Positions 1-9,283 of a stretch of 64,000 nt of DNA are shown piece after piece. Every line of letters starts with the position of its first letter. Position 1 is the stretch's first letter. The stretch is from contig CAWIVH010000018.1 in NCBI GenBank assembly GCA_963839475.1, forward strand, positions 682,001-746,000. Direction: 5' to 3'. Made by a program: the position numbers and the translations under genes. The DNA comes from CAWIVH01 sp963839475 (GTDB lineage: Bacteria; Acidobacteriota; UBA6911). The notes under the pieces were generated by a model. It did no database searches, had not been told where the DNA came from, and saw only the letters and a list, made by a program, of their open reading frames with translations.

Positions 1-3000
1 ATGGCGGGATCAAACCATTGATGGATGTCCTTGCTCCAAACGCTTTCATGATTGAATGCGTTTTCGATATCAGCCAGGTTCCCATTATAGAAACGGTTGC
101 CCCAGCCCAGTGAGGAGCCTCCCTGTTTTTGCCAGATCCAGCCTACTTCCCATCCGCCCGCGAGGTGCGAAGCGAATCCCTGGTTAGCCCAGCGCTGGCC
201 CTTGCCGAACGGGAACTGGATAACGGAATCCCACACAAACCTGTGCCGGCGGGTCTGGTTGTTCGGGCGCGAACTTGGCGCTGTATCGAATTCATTAGCA
301 TACCAATCCGCGGCCGTGCTCTTGGGTATCCATGTGTACGAGACGCTGGTCGAATAGTTGTTCGAAAAGCGCTTTTCTCCTCGCAGTTCGAGATCGCCGT
401 AGTTCACGTTTCCGCGGACATCATCATTTTTCACACCGGGACGCAGGCCGTAGACCACCCCATTATATTGCGGGAACGGACGCAGAAGGGCTGCCTTGCG
501 GATGGTGGTAGATGTGAAAAAGCTGAGTGTGCTGATGTACTTGTAGACCTGCGGGTTGGTGGTCTGCAGCGAGGCAAAATTCTTGATGTTGAAGGGATTG
601 GTAACGTTTCGGTTCAAATCGTCGTCGACGGATTGTACCCGCGCATTCCCGGTGGCCCAATACTGCCCCGGTAGATAGTTAAGTGTCTGCTGAACCGGAA
701 TTTTCGATAAGGCGCCGTTATAGGCCGCCTCGATGACGACATCGCTGAAAATCTGGCGCTGAACGCTGAGACGCCACCGCTGCTGGTACGCGGGTTTGAC
801 CGAACGCCACCACGAATAGTAGCCATTGTTCCAGTTTTGCCCGACTCGGGACATGAGATCCAGGGTGTTTCCATAGGGGACATCAAATCGGGTGTTGTCC
901 GTGCGAACCGGAAACGGGTCCGTCATGATGTTCTTGGAAGCAGACAAGCTGGCGGCCGCAAAGGCCGCCCCCGCGTAGGATCCCAGGAAGTTCAGGCCGT
1001 TGTCGTTGCTGATGCTTACCGAGGTCGGCTGGCTATATCCCTGCTGGGGATAGTTCTGGAGCTGGTTGTTGACGTTCCAGGTGCCGTCGTATTGGCCGTA
1101 CCCGCCGCGGAGAACGGTCTTGCCGTTCAACTGGTAGGCGAATCCCAGACGCGGCAGGAATCTCTTGGTGCCGTCAGTTAGTGTGTCATGGTATTGGCCC
1201 AGATAGGGCAGGCCGCCCAGCACCTTGAACTGCGAGGGATCTGGCAGGCCGAGAGTAGGATTGGCCGCATAAACCACCGAATAGGCCGCCTGGGCAGCAT
1301 CGGTGATAGGCAATTTCGCGTCGTAAACGAAGCCCGATTCAATGCCGCGGCTATAGCGTTCAGTGATCCCTCCCTCACGCTCCCAGCGCAAGCCCAGGTT
1401 CAGGGTCAGTTTCTTCGACACCCGGAAGTTGTCCTGCAGGTAGAGCGCGCTGATAGGCGTCCCCCAGTAGCCGGTATCGTTCGTGTCGATGCTGATACGG
1501 CTGTTGGAGAGACCCATCATGAAAGCCGCCCATTCCAGCCCCCGGTGGGAGGCCACCGTATCGGCATCGTTCTTGCGCATGTAGGTATTCCGGAACTGGA
1601 TAACTGCCCGTGGTGCTTCCGGGCCCGGAGGTGGCGCGCCAGTAACGCCGCTCAACGATAGCCGTAGTTGAGCGAGTGCTTTCCCCAGATCGTGTTCATC
1701 GAGAACTTCATCTCCGCTGTGGTCCCGCGGGTGGAGATACCCTCCAGGGCCTGGCCGATGTCTTCGATGGAATCGAAGTCCAGCCGAGGAAGGATGTGCT
1801 GGTCACCCGGCCTTGTCGTCGATGTACTTGGGCAGGCCTACCGAGTAGCAGAGTATTTCTGAATCTCAGGCCGGTCGCTTCCTTCGTTGAACCGGGTGTA
1901 GCTTACCGTCGCCTGCAGCACATTGGTGTTATTGATCGTCCATGTATAATCGCCGCCGCCGCCCTTGTTGATGCGGGTCAGGCCGTTCCGATGCAGGCCG
2001 CGCGCCGTTTCATAGGTCCAGTCGTATTCGTCGGCGAGGCGGTGGTTCCAGTACCACTTGCCGCTGAGCCGCATGCGAGCTGCTGATGTTGTAGTCGTAA
2101 CGGTTCATGATCGAATTGAACCGTTCGTCTTTCGGCATCGCGACTGCGAGGTAGTTGTTCGCACCCTCGGCGCTTACCAGACCCGGAACGTCATTCGGCG
2201 TGGGCAGGATTTTGACGTAGGACGCGTACATGGGATTGAGGATGGGAATGCCCTTGTTGCCCGGGAAAGGATCCCGGACCACACGTCCGCCCTCCAGCCG
2301 TGCCGTACGCGGATCATAGATCTGGTACTTCGCCGGGTCGATAGCGAGCAGGTCGGAAAAATCGCCCTGGCGCCAGTTCATCTTGGGAACGGACCGGTTG
2401 ACCGAATCTGTCGTTTCGGCCTTCGCTCTGGTAGATGCCGTTGTAGCTGAAGAAGAAGAAGAGCTTGTCTTTGCCGTTGAACAGCCATCGGAATCACGCA
2501 CCGGCCCGCCGATGGTGCCGCCGAACTGGTTGGATCGGCCCGTGCCCTGCTTCTCAGTTCCGGGCTTGATCTTGCCGCTGCTGATGCCGTCTTTCATAGG
2601 CCAGGCGAGTGAAGTGGGGCGTGGCGTTCCAGCGCTGCTGCCAGTGCTGATCGTACAGCGCGCCATGGAAAGCATTGGTCCCGCCGCGGCTCACTACGTT
2701 TACGAGCGCGCCGGCCGAGTGGCCGATCGAAGCATCGAAAGCGGATGTTTGCAGGTTGAATTCCTGCACCGCATCGCTCGGCGGAACATAGGCCACTCGC
2801 CTCCGATCGGTATTCGGCGAACCGTCCAGTGTAAATTCGCTTCGACCCGGGGAGCCGTCAACCGTCATGTCGGACGTGCCGTTGTTGTCAAACGGCCGGG
2901 AGAACTTCAGATCGCCCTGGTAGGCCACGCCCGGTGCAAGACGCTCGAGCGTGAAAGGATTCCCGTCCGACAACGGCAGGTCGGCAATCCGCCTCTGGTC

Positions 3001-3423
3001 GATGACCTGGCCCGCATTCGCCGACTCGGTTTCCAGGAGCGCGGCTCCTGCCGTTACGTTGACTACCTCCGATGCGCCGCCAATCGTCAGAGTCAAATTG
3101 ATGTTCAACTGGTCGTCGACACGAAGCTCGATCCCCTCGCGGACGAGTTTTTTGAACCCCGGCGCTTCAACTGAAATGTGGTATTTGCCGGGCACCAGGT
3201 ACAACACCGTGTAAGTACCCTTGTCATCCGCGATCGTGTTGGATGATGTATTGGTGGCATTGTTCGTGATTACGACCTGCGCGCCGGGAATGACCGCTCC
3301 GGACGGATCCAGGACTTTCCCACTGATCTGTCCACGATATTCCTGCGCCATGCCTGCGAAACAGCTCAGGCCTAAAATCAATAGGAAGCAAAACAAATAT
3401 CTAAATCGGTAAGATTTTCCCAC
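1..3423 (-). pseudogene. Oar-like TonB-dependent receptor, partial and frameshifted
   Basis: Outer-membrane TonB-dependent receptor of the large family with an N-terminal carboxypeptidase-regulatory domain. The best start is GTG at 3423, seven bases after GGAGG (3431-3435), giving a clean signal peptide ending in FAGMAQ; ATG codons at 3444 and 3459 lack such a site. The regulatory domain (GKVLDPSGAVIPGAQV) is followed by a plug domain (RIADLPLSDGNPFTLERL) and barrel. The frame is clean from 3423 to about 2600 and again from about 1650 down to the window edge, where it is still open. Between them the reading switches frame near 2600, 2495, 2400, 2076, 1850, 1810 and 1655, with recognisable receptor sequence on both sides of most switches (FGGTIGGPV, then GKDKLFFFFSYNG, then WRQGDFSDLL). 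It may be a true pseudogene or a badly sequenced intact gene. The substrate is unknown. Confidence 0.85.
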
Positions 3424-3605
3424 TGCCTTACCTCCGGATTTCATATTTGGGCGTCTCATACAGGGTTGAGCGCCTCGATGTTGCGGTCCCTTCCCGCGGA
3501 GAAATTCGAGCGATTATAACCTTAATACTATTTTCCACGTTAAAAAAAGCTTTGGTGATCATCAATTTCAACGGTCACTTCCGGCAATGACCCTTTCCTT
3601 CCCAC

Positions 3606-3634
3606 CTTCGTGTCTTGGCGGTCTTGGCGGTTCG
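3606..3634. repeat. Dispersed cttggcgg-type intergenic repeat copy
   Basis: Short sequence with two tandem copies of cttggcgg after cttcgtgt. A related sequence occurs at 62574-62602, with an inverted partner at 62532-62553. Sequences of this type (cacgaag / accgccaag runs) recur in intergenic regions of many environmental bacteria. Its role is unknown. Confidence 0.4.
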
Positions 3635-3705
3635 TTTTTTTACACCTTGTGGAGCTATAATGAAATCGAATCTGGAACCTGGAAACCGCACACAGAGGAA
3701 TCGAC

Positions 3706-4557
3706 GTGGATCATCTACGGCATTTGCCCACAGGCTTGCTGTGGGCCGTTATCTTATTACTGTTTTCCGGTGGTCTTGTTCGAGCCGGAGCCCAGGAGGT
3801 TGTCCGAACCGGAATACTCGGAGCCTTTAGCGAGGAGGTCGATCGGATTGAAGGGATGCTCACCGAAACAAAGGACCAGACGGTTTTGGGAATCCGTTTC
3901 GTAACCGGCAAACTGAATGGCCGGGCGGTGGTCATTGCCACAACAGGAGTCGGCAAAGTCAACGGCGCGATGGTGGCTACCTTGCTTGTGGATCATTTCA
4001 AGCCGGCGGAAATATTCTTCACCGGCATCGCCGGTGCGATTCACCCGGATCTGAAACCCGGTGATCTGGTTATCGGAGAAAAAACCGCCCAGCACGATCT
4101 CGGGAATTTAACCGTTGAAGGATTTGAATTGCGCGGCATGAGAAACCCCGTCGACTGGCAGCGAAATCCCGTGTACCTCGATGCCGATCCCCGGCTGCTC
4201 GCGCTGGCCGAAGCTGCTGCCGGGAGCCAGGAATTCCCTAAAATAAAAGTTGGAGATGAAGAACGCAGGCCGCGGGCGGTGCGAGGGATCATCGTCACAG
4301 GAGATGTGTTCGTATCCTCGCCCTCGAAAAAAGAAGAGTTGAGAAAAAAGATGAACGCCAGCGCAGTGGATATGGAAGGCGCCGCCGTAGCCCAGATTTG
4401 CCGCCAGTTCAATGTTCCCTGCCTTGTGATTCGAGGGATCAGCGATTCGGCAGAGGGCAACGCACGACAGCAGGCGGGCCAATACCTGGGCTACGCCGTG
4501 CGCAACTCCGCGCAATTGGTGTCCGAAATCGCGCGCAGGCTGGCGAACAGCGAATAG
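3706..4557 (+). CDS. Exported 5'-methylthioadenosine/S-adenosylhomocysteine nucleosidase
   Basis: Purine nucleoside phosphorylase-fold hydrolase that would cleave MTA or SAH to adenine and the thioribose moiety (MTAN/Pfs family). GTG start at 3706, seven bases after GAGG. Residues about 8-30 form a hydrophobic signal peptide ending near RAGAQE. The mature part carries the family landmarks: GAFSEEVDRI (N-terminal acidic site), TGVGKVNGA, FFTGIAGAI, and the C-terminal VDMEGAAVAQ followed by VIRGISD, whose aspartate matches the catalytic acid of E. coli MTAN. At 283 residues it is about 50 longer than cytoplasmic MTAN because of the leader and a central insertion. It is convergent with the ThuA-like gene. 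The family call is firm; a periplasmic location is inferred from the leader and is unusual for this enzyme. Confidence 0.88.
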   Translation: MDHLRHLPTGLLWAVILLLFSGGLVRAGAQEVVRTGILGAFSEEVDRIEGMLTETKDQTVLGIRFVTGKLNGRAVVIATTGVGKVNGAMVATLLVDHFKPAEIFFTGIAGAIHPDLKPGDLVIGEKTAQHDLGNLTVEGFELRGMRNPVDWQRNPVYLDADPRLLALAEAAAGSQEFPKIKVGDEERRPRAVRGIIVTGDVFVSSPSKKEELRKKMNASAVDMEGAAVAQICRQFNVPCLVIRGISDSAEGNARQQAGQYLGYAVRNSAQLVSEIARRLANSE

Positions 4558-4592
4558 CCGACTCTGTACTCTCGGTGCGCTCGTTTTGCGGT

Positions 4593-5399
4593 TCAGGGCT
4601 GGGGGCGCGGCGTTGCGTCTCCCTTGGTCATTCCGGTCACCCACTTGATCGCCTCGATCCACATCTGGCGGATATCGGAACGGGCCCAGGCTTCCGGGGG
4701 ATGCCCTAATCCACAATAGAACACACGCCCTTTCCCGTAGTTGCGCACCCAGGTGATGGGGATCTCCTTGTACTTTACACCCTTGGCATTCATGTCCACC
4801 TTGGTGGTGTCCAGCTTCATGAGGACACGCGATTTTTCCCGCGAAAATTCCTTGGTCTGGTAAATCTCGTCCCAAATCTGGAAACTCTCCGGAAAATGGC
4901 GCATAGCGGGGAAATCCTTGTCGACCAAGGTAATGGTCGCAAGGAAAGTGTTCCAGGGATGGCCGTCAAACCACCCTCCGATCATATCGCCGTATTCGGG
5001 CCATTTATAAAAAGTGTCGGTCGCATTGTGAGCACCGAGAAATCCTTTCCCCTCATCGCGCACAAAAGACAGCAGGTCCGCCTTCTGCTTTTCGTCGAGC
5101 TGGAGTTCCCCTGTTGTCATAAAGAACACAGCGTCAAAGTAGGAAAGGTTCTTGGCGTTCGCCGGCAGTTCTTTTTTGGTAATGCTCTGAGTGTCGGTGC
5201 GGATCCACGTTTCCCAGAGCCCGGTTTCGCGCCCCAATTGATAAATCGTCCCGAGCGCATCGGAGACAGATTCATGCTCCCATCCCAAGGAAGTCCCGAT
5301 CGCGAGAACGCGTTTCTTTCTGCCGCCCTGCGCCAGCAGCAGCGGGCTGGCAAGAGCCAGGCATAAAAGCAGCAGCACAATATTCCGAACTGGTTTCAT
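4593..5399 (-). CDS. ThuA-like domain protein, exported
   Basis: 268-residue protein of the ThuA-like family (PF06283), a class I glutamine amidotransferase-like fold linked to sugar utilisation. ATG at 5399 has GGAGG five bases upstream. Residues 1-24 are a signal peptide (MKPVRNIVLLLLCLALASPLL...). The body shows the typical order: RVLAIGTSLGWEHESV, SYFDAVFFMTTGELQL, KGFLGAHNATDT, the GGWFDGHPW block, and the C-terminal VFYCGLGHPPEAW. Such proteins are common beside glycoside hydrolases and sugar isomerases, and the window has an alpha-L-fucosidase and an exported isomerase-like protein, though not in the same operon. The exact reaction is not known for this family. Confidence 0.88.
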   Translation of the reverse strand: MKPVRNIVLLLLCLALASPLLLAQGGRKKRVLAIGTSLGWEHESVSDALGTIYQLGRETGLWETWIRTDTQSITKKELPANAKNLSYFDAVFFMTTGELQLDEKQKADLLSFVRDEGKGFLGAHNATDTFYKWPEYGDMIGGWFDGHPWNTFLATITLVDKDFPAMRHFPESFQIWDEIYQTKEFSREKSRVLMKLDTTKVDMNAKGVKYKEIPITWVRNYGKGRVFYCGLGHPPEAWARSDIRQMWIEAIKWVTGMTKGDATPRPQP

Positions 5400-5629
5400 G
5401 ACAGCCTCCAGATGATGATCTAGACCGGCTCCAGATTAGATCATCCGATTCGATTCTGCCATCAAAAGAAGGTCACTTGGATTCAGAAACTGGAATCACC
5501 GCGCTACGGTTCGAATTGAGGGACAAAAACATTGCCACGGATTCCACTGATTTCACGGAGAAGGTCGCAGGGCCGGTACCAATCGCATCGTCGGTATGGT
5601 ATATAAGGTTTTTTTATAGGAGCAATATC

Positions 5630-7273
5630 TTGAGCCTCTCGCTAAAGCCCTCATCGCGCATCGAAACATCCAAAGGCCCCCTTCTCCTCGTAGTCATGGA
5701 CGGCATCGGCATCGGTTTGAAAGATGACTGGGACGCGGTCTTCCAGGCGCGTACCCCGACTCTCGATTATCTGATGAAAAACGCGGCCTTTCGGACCCTG
5801 CGAGCCCACGGTACTGCCGTCGGGCTGCCCAGCGACGCCGATATGGGGAATTCGGAGGTCGGCCACAACGCCCTCGGAGCCGGACGCGTGGTCGATCAGG
5901 GAGCCAAATTGGTCAACCAGGCTATCGCCGACGGAAGCATATTCCGCAGCGATGTGTGGAAGTCGATCTCAGAACGGGCTGCCCGTGCAGGAGCCCTGCA
6001 CCTGATCGGGCTGTTGTCCGACGGCAATGTCCACAGCCACGAAGACCAGCTCTACGCGATCATCGAGCAGGCTTCCCGCGAAGGATTTCCGCGCGTCTTC
6101 GTCCACCCACTCCTGGACGGACGTGATGTCCCGGAAACGTCAGCCCCGGTTTACATCGAACGGCTTGAGTCGGTGCTCCGCAAATGTTCGGGCCCCGGCA
6201 AGACCTATCGAATCGCCTCGGGCGGCGGACGCATGGTCACAACCATGGATCGATACCAGGCAGATTGGCGCATTGTCGAGCGTGGCTGGAATGCCCATGT
6301 GCATGGAATCGGACGAGGCTTCGCGTCGGCCATGGCAGCCCTCGAAACCTACCGAGCCGAGCAGCCCGGCCTTGCCGATCAGTTCGTGCCACCCTTCGTG
6401 ATCGTCGAGCAGGGCAGCCCTGTCGCACCCATGCGTGACGGCGATTCCGCGGTCTTTTTCAACTTCAGGGGCGATCGCGCCATCGAGATCAGCATGGCCT
6501 TCGAGGGAGGCCGCGATTTCAAGCACTTCGACCGGGGTCGCATCCCGGAAATCCTGTTCGCGGGAATGACGCTTTACGACGGCGACCTCAAGATCCCAGG
6601 CCGATTCCTGGTCCCGCCGCCCTTGATCGACCGCACCATCAGCGAGTATCTTGCCGGCAGCGGGATCACGCAGTTCGCCATGTCGGAAACCCAGAAATTC
6701 GGGCACGTGACCTATTTCTGGAACGGTAATCGCAGCGGAAAGTTTGATGATCGCAGCGAAAGTTACGAGGAAATACTGTCCGACCGCGTCCCCTTCGAAC
6801 AGCGGCCCTGGATGAAAGCCGCGGAGATTACCGACCGCACCGTTGCCGCGCTGCGGCAAGGCGATTACCGCTTCCTGCGCATCAATTACGCCAACGGCGA
6901 CATGGTAGGCCATAGCGGCGATATGGACGCCACCGTCATCGCGGTCGAAACTGTTGACATCTGCCTGTCGCGACTTCTCGCCGCCGTCCGGGAGGTGAAC
7001 GGGACGTTCGCTGTTCTCGCCGATCACGGCAATGCCGACGACATGATCGAGCGGGACGGAAAGGGACGCCCGAAATTCAACAAAGACTCTACTCCCCAGC
7101 GCCGGACCAGCCACAGCCTGAACCCGGTGCCGTTCGTGCTCTACCGCCCGGAAGGCGCGCTCCGGCTGCGTGAGGATTTGCCGGGGGCAGGGTTGGCGAA
7201 TGTTGCCGCCACGGTTGCCGAACTGCTCGGCTTCGCCCCTCCGGAGGGTTACGATCCGACGCTTCTCGCTTGA
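5630..7273 (+). CDS. gpmI: 2,3-bisphosphoglycerate-independent phosphoglycerate mutase
   Basis: Cytoplasmic Mn-dependent mutase interconverting 3- and 2-phosphoglycerate in glycolysis and gluconeogenesis. The frame is open from 5477, but TTG at 5630, seven bases after AGGAG, gives the expected N-terminus and a 547-residue product (E. coli GpmI 514). Visible motifs are VVMDGIG with metal-ligand Asp24, GNSEVGHN with the phosphoryl-carrier Ser75, HSHEDQLY, HPLLDGRDVPETS, FFNFRGDRA, NYANGDMVGHSG and the C-terminal ADHGNADDM. The upstream in-frame stretch reads as non-coding and contains a repeat-like segment (5534-5566). A DinB-like gene follows after 13 bases, so the two may be co-transcribed. 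Confidence is high. Confidence 0.96.
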   Translation: MSLSLKPSSRIETSKGPLLLVVMDGIGIGLKDDWDAVFQARTPTLDYLMKNAAFRTLRAHGTAVGLPSDADMGNSEVGHNALGAGRVVDQGAKLVNQAIADGSIFRSDVWKSISERAARAGALHLIGLLSDGNVHSHEDQLYAIIEQASREGFPRVFVHPLLDGRDVPETSAPVYIERLESVLRKCSGPGKTYRIASGGGRMVTTMDRYQADWRIVERGWNAHVHGIGRGFASAMAALETYRAEQPGLADQFVPPFVIVEQGSPVAPMRDGDSAVFFNFRGDRAIEISMAFEGGRDFKHFDRGRIPEILFAGMTLYDGDLKIPGRFLVPPPLIDRTISEYLAGSGITQFAMSETQKFGHVTYFWNGNRSGKFDDRSESYEEILSDRVPFEQRPWMKAAEITDRTVAALRQGDYRFLRINYANGDMVGHSGDMDATVIAVETVDICLSRLLAAVREVNGTFAVLADHGNADDMIERDGKGRPKFNKDSTPQRRTSHSLNPVPFVLYRPEGALRLREDLPGAGLANVAATVAELLGFAPPEGYDPTLLA

Positions 7274-7286
7274 TGGAGAATAAAAA

Positions 7287-7814
7287 ATGGAAGATCTGCG
7301 CTACCCCATCGGCAAATTCCTGATGCCTGAACCGATAACACCGGAAATCCACGAAGGATGGATCCGCGATATTAGTGAAGCGCCCGCCTTGCTGCGAAAA
7401 GAAGTTGCCGGCTTTTCGAATGAACGGCTGGAAACGCGGTACCGTCCTGACGGCTGGACGGTGCGACAGGTGGTGCACCACCTCGCCGACAGCCATATGA
7501 ATGCATTCATCCGCTTCAAATTGGCTTTGACAGAGGATATCCCGACGGTCAAGACCTATGAAGAGGCGCTCTGGGCGGAGCTCCCGGACGCACGAACCCG
7601 CCCACCGGAGGATTCTCTACATTTGTTGGAATCTCTCCACCGGAGGTGGGAATGCCTGTTGCAGAGCATGTCTCAGCAGGACTTTCAAAAAGCCTTCCGC
7701 CACCCGGAAATGGGCCTGGTAAAACTGGAGCGGAGCCTGGGCATTTATGCCTGGCACGGGAGGCACCATACCGCCCAGATCCGGTCCCTCAGCTCCCGGA
7801 TGGGTTGGGTTTGA
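7287..7814 (+). CDS. DinB/YfiT-family putative metal-dependent hydrolase
   Basis: 175-residue four-helix-bundle protein of the DinB superfamily, closest in look to YfiT/BstA-type thiol transferases. The N-terminus DLRYPIGKF is characteristic of the YfiT group. Three metal-ligand histidines are expected in this fold and candidates are present: VRQVVHHLADSH at about residues 64-71 and the C-terminal YAWHGRHHTAQI. ATG at 7287 lies 13 bases after the gpmI stop, suggesting a shared transcript. The substrate cannot be told from sequence; Bacillus members transfer bacillithiol, but nothing here shows that Acidobacteriota make that thiol. Confidence 0.85.
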   Translation: MEDLRYPIGKFLMPEPITPEIHEGWIRDISEAPALLRKEVAGFSNERLETRYRPDGWTVRQVVHHLADSHMNAFIRFKLALTEDIPTVKTYEEALWAELPDARTRPPEDSLHLLESLHRRWECLLQSMSQQDFQKAFRHPEMGLVKLERSLGIYAWHGRHHTAQIRSLSSRMGWV

Positions 7815-7854
7815 CCGGAGCCATGACCGTATTGAAATACTTCCGAGGAGCAGT

Positions 7855-8655
7855 TTAACCCTGGGAGTAGTCTAGCTCCGATCCCAGCACGCTGTGGGGG
7901 ATAGCATAAACAGCAAGCATTGTGATCGCCGCCGCAATAGCCCATCCATAGGCTGTCCGATTCTTTCGCAATCTCCAGTAGGCCACAATCCAAAGCAGGA
8001 AGGCCGCAGCGGTTTTGTTGTCCGTAAGATCAGTTCCGAAAGGCCATCCGGTCCACAGAGCCCCAAATGCCAACTTCTGTACCACAGGGCCAAGGATCAA
8101 GCCGCCCATCGTCAGACAAAGTGCGGTCATCGCAGCCAGACGCTGGGTTTTTTCTCCCCGAAGCAGACCCTCTATCCCAGCGCGGGTGGAATAAAGCATT
8201 CCGACAAACATCAAAAAAATGTGAGGGATGAGAATATAAGGTGGCACCGCTCCTCTGAAGCGGATGATCACCGGCTCCTCGGTCAGCGGGATATCCCCCG
8301 CACCCTGCGGGGTCAAATAAACCCGATACATGACTTTGCCCGCGGGGGGTTGGTGGGGAATCCTGCCGACGAGGAACCGATCCTGCCGTTCCAATGGCAC
8401 TCGGCTCCACTCGTCCCGGCTTCGGTAGCGCTTGAACTCCAAAATCCCCCTGGTCCCGCTGGCTGGGACCTCCAGGCGGACTTCAGCGTCGTCGGCGCCA
8501 TCATAGCTTCGCAGTAACCTGAATTTAACCTCGTCTGCCCCCACCGTGATATTTCCGCGTTTGGGATAGGTTGGCCCCGTCATGCGTTGATAAACTGCAG
8601 ATGCAAGCGTCACAATCAGAGCCAGAGCCCACAGCAGCCAGGGGCGTGCTTTCAT
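7855..8655 (-). CDS. Conserved membrane protein, function unknown
   Basis: 266 residues from ATG 8655, with GGAG nine bases upstream (an ATG at 8679 is also in frame). An N-terminal anchor (about residues 5-20) is followed by a soluble domain of about 120 residues rich in beta-strand-like sequence (VGADEVKFRLLRSYDGADDAEV), then at least four hydrophobic helices: YILIPHIFLMFVGML, AMTALCLTMGGLILG, AAAFLLWIVAYW and GWAIAAAITMLAVYA. The motif GWPFGTDLTDNKT between helices is shared with uncharacterised proteins of Acidobacteriota and Bacteroidota, as I recall them. No catalytic motif is evident. The neighbours are unrelated, and a strong hairpin lies about 180 bases upstream of the start. Confidence 0.75.
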   Translation of the reverse strand: MKARPWLLWALALIVTLASAVYQRMTGPTYPKRGNITVGADEVKFRLLRSYDGADDAEVRLEVPASGTRGILEFKRYRSRDEWSRVPLERQDRFLVGRIPHQPPAGKVMYRVYLTPQGAGDIPLTEEPVIIRFRGAVPPYILIPHIFLMFVGMLYSTRAGIEGLLRGEKTQRLAAMTALCLTMGGLILGPVVQKLAFGALWTGWPFGTDLTDNKTAAAFLLWIVAYWRLRKNRTAYGWAIAAAITMLAVYAIPHSVLGSELDYSQG

Positions 8656-9283
8656 ATTCCAGATCTCCCTCTTTCCCACCGTCTAACTTAGCTTAAGGCA
8701 GATTCGGCCTGCAGAAACATCCCTTAAATCTGAAAGTCCCGCGGACCCGCCGACGTGCGGATCTTTTAATCATAATCGCTGGAGGAAGGCAAGAGCCATG
8801 GAGGGTTTTAGCGGCACATCTCACCCATAAAAACTAAAAGCGCCGGAGTCAACCCCGGCGCTTTTGGTGATAGCAAGGGCGGATCCTGTTTTGAATGCCA
8901 CTCTTCCCCAAAAGTGGCACCCATCCCCCCGGATGCAGGAGGCCGCCCTAGTGCTGCCAGAAAACTGGCCTTTCATTCCTTCAGGAATCAGGCCGATGAA
9001 TTCTGGCTTTCTTATCAAAAAATCAAAGATGTCAAAATGCTTAAGCGTTTTTTTCGTCGAAATCGAGCCATCTTTCAAGCGTCATTAAGCGTCATTTGCC
9101 GATTTCGTCTCTTTTCGCTACCTAAATTCCTATAAAAGCGGATTTTCTTCGGCAGAAATCTTGGGAAACCTCTATCCAGCTACAATATATCCATTATTTT
9201 GAATGGTGAGAGGGACGGGAAAGGGCAGCGGAAATCCAAATAGCAGTATACTAATATTTTAATAATTGAATCCCACCCTTGGG
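8656..9283. other. Intergenic region without a supported gene
   Basis: This 628-base gap between two minus-strand genes holds a strong terminator-like hairpin (8836-8865), a weaker hairpin with arms TGCCACT/AGTGGCA (about 8898-8921), and an AT-rich segment (9100-9270). Open frames of 70-85 codons exist on both strands, but none resembles a known protein or has a convincing ribosome site. Confidence 0.6.
8836..8865. terminator. Bidirectional rho-independent terminator
   Basis: Perfect 11-bp stem AAAAGCGCCGG / CCGGCGCTTTT with an eight-base loop, giving a GC core with an A-tract on one side and a T-tract on the other, so it could stop transcription in either direction. It lies about 420 bases beyond the stop of the minus-strand fucosidase gene, so it may end that transcript and insulate the membrane-protein gene. 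Confidence 0.75.

Noticed and set aside
4108..4875. Open frame of 255 codons on the minus strand
   Set aside because: Antisense to the MTA/SAH nucleosidase and out of frame with the ThuA-like gene.
5477..5629. N-terminal extension of the phosphoglycerate mutase
   Set aside because: No family similarity, a repeat-like segment inside, and a well-placed ribosome site before TTG 5630.
8821..9078. Possible 85-codon gene on the minus strand
   Set aside because: It runs through the terminator hairpin, has no ribosome site and no recognisable motif.
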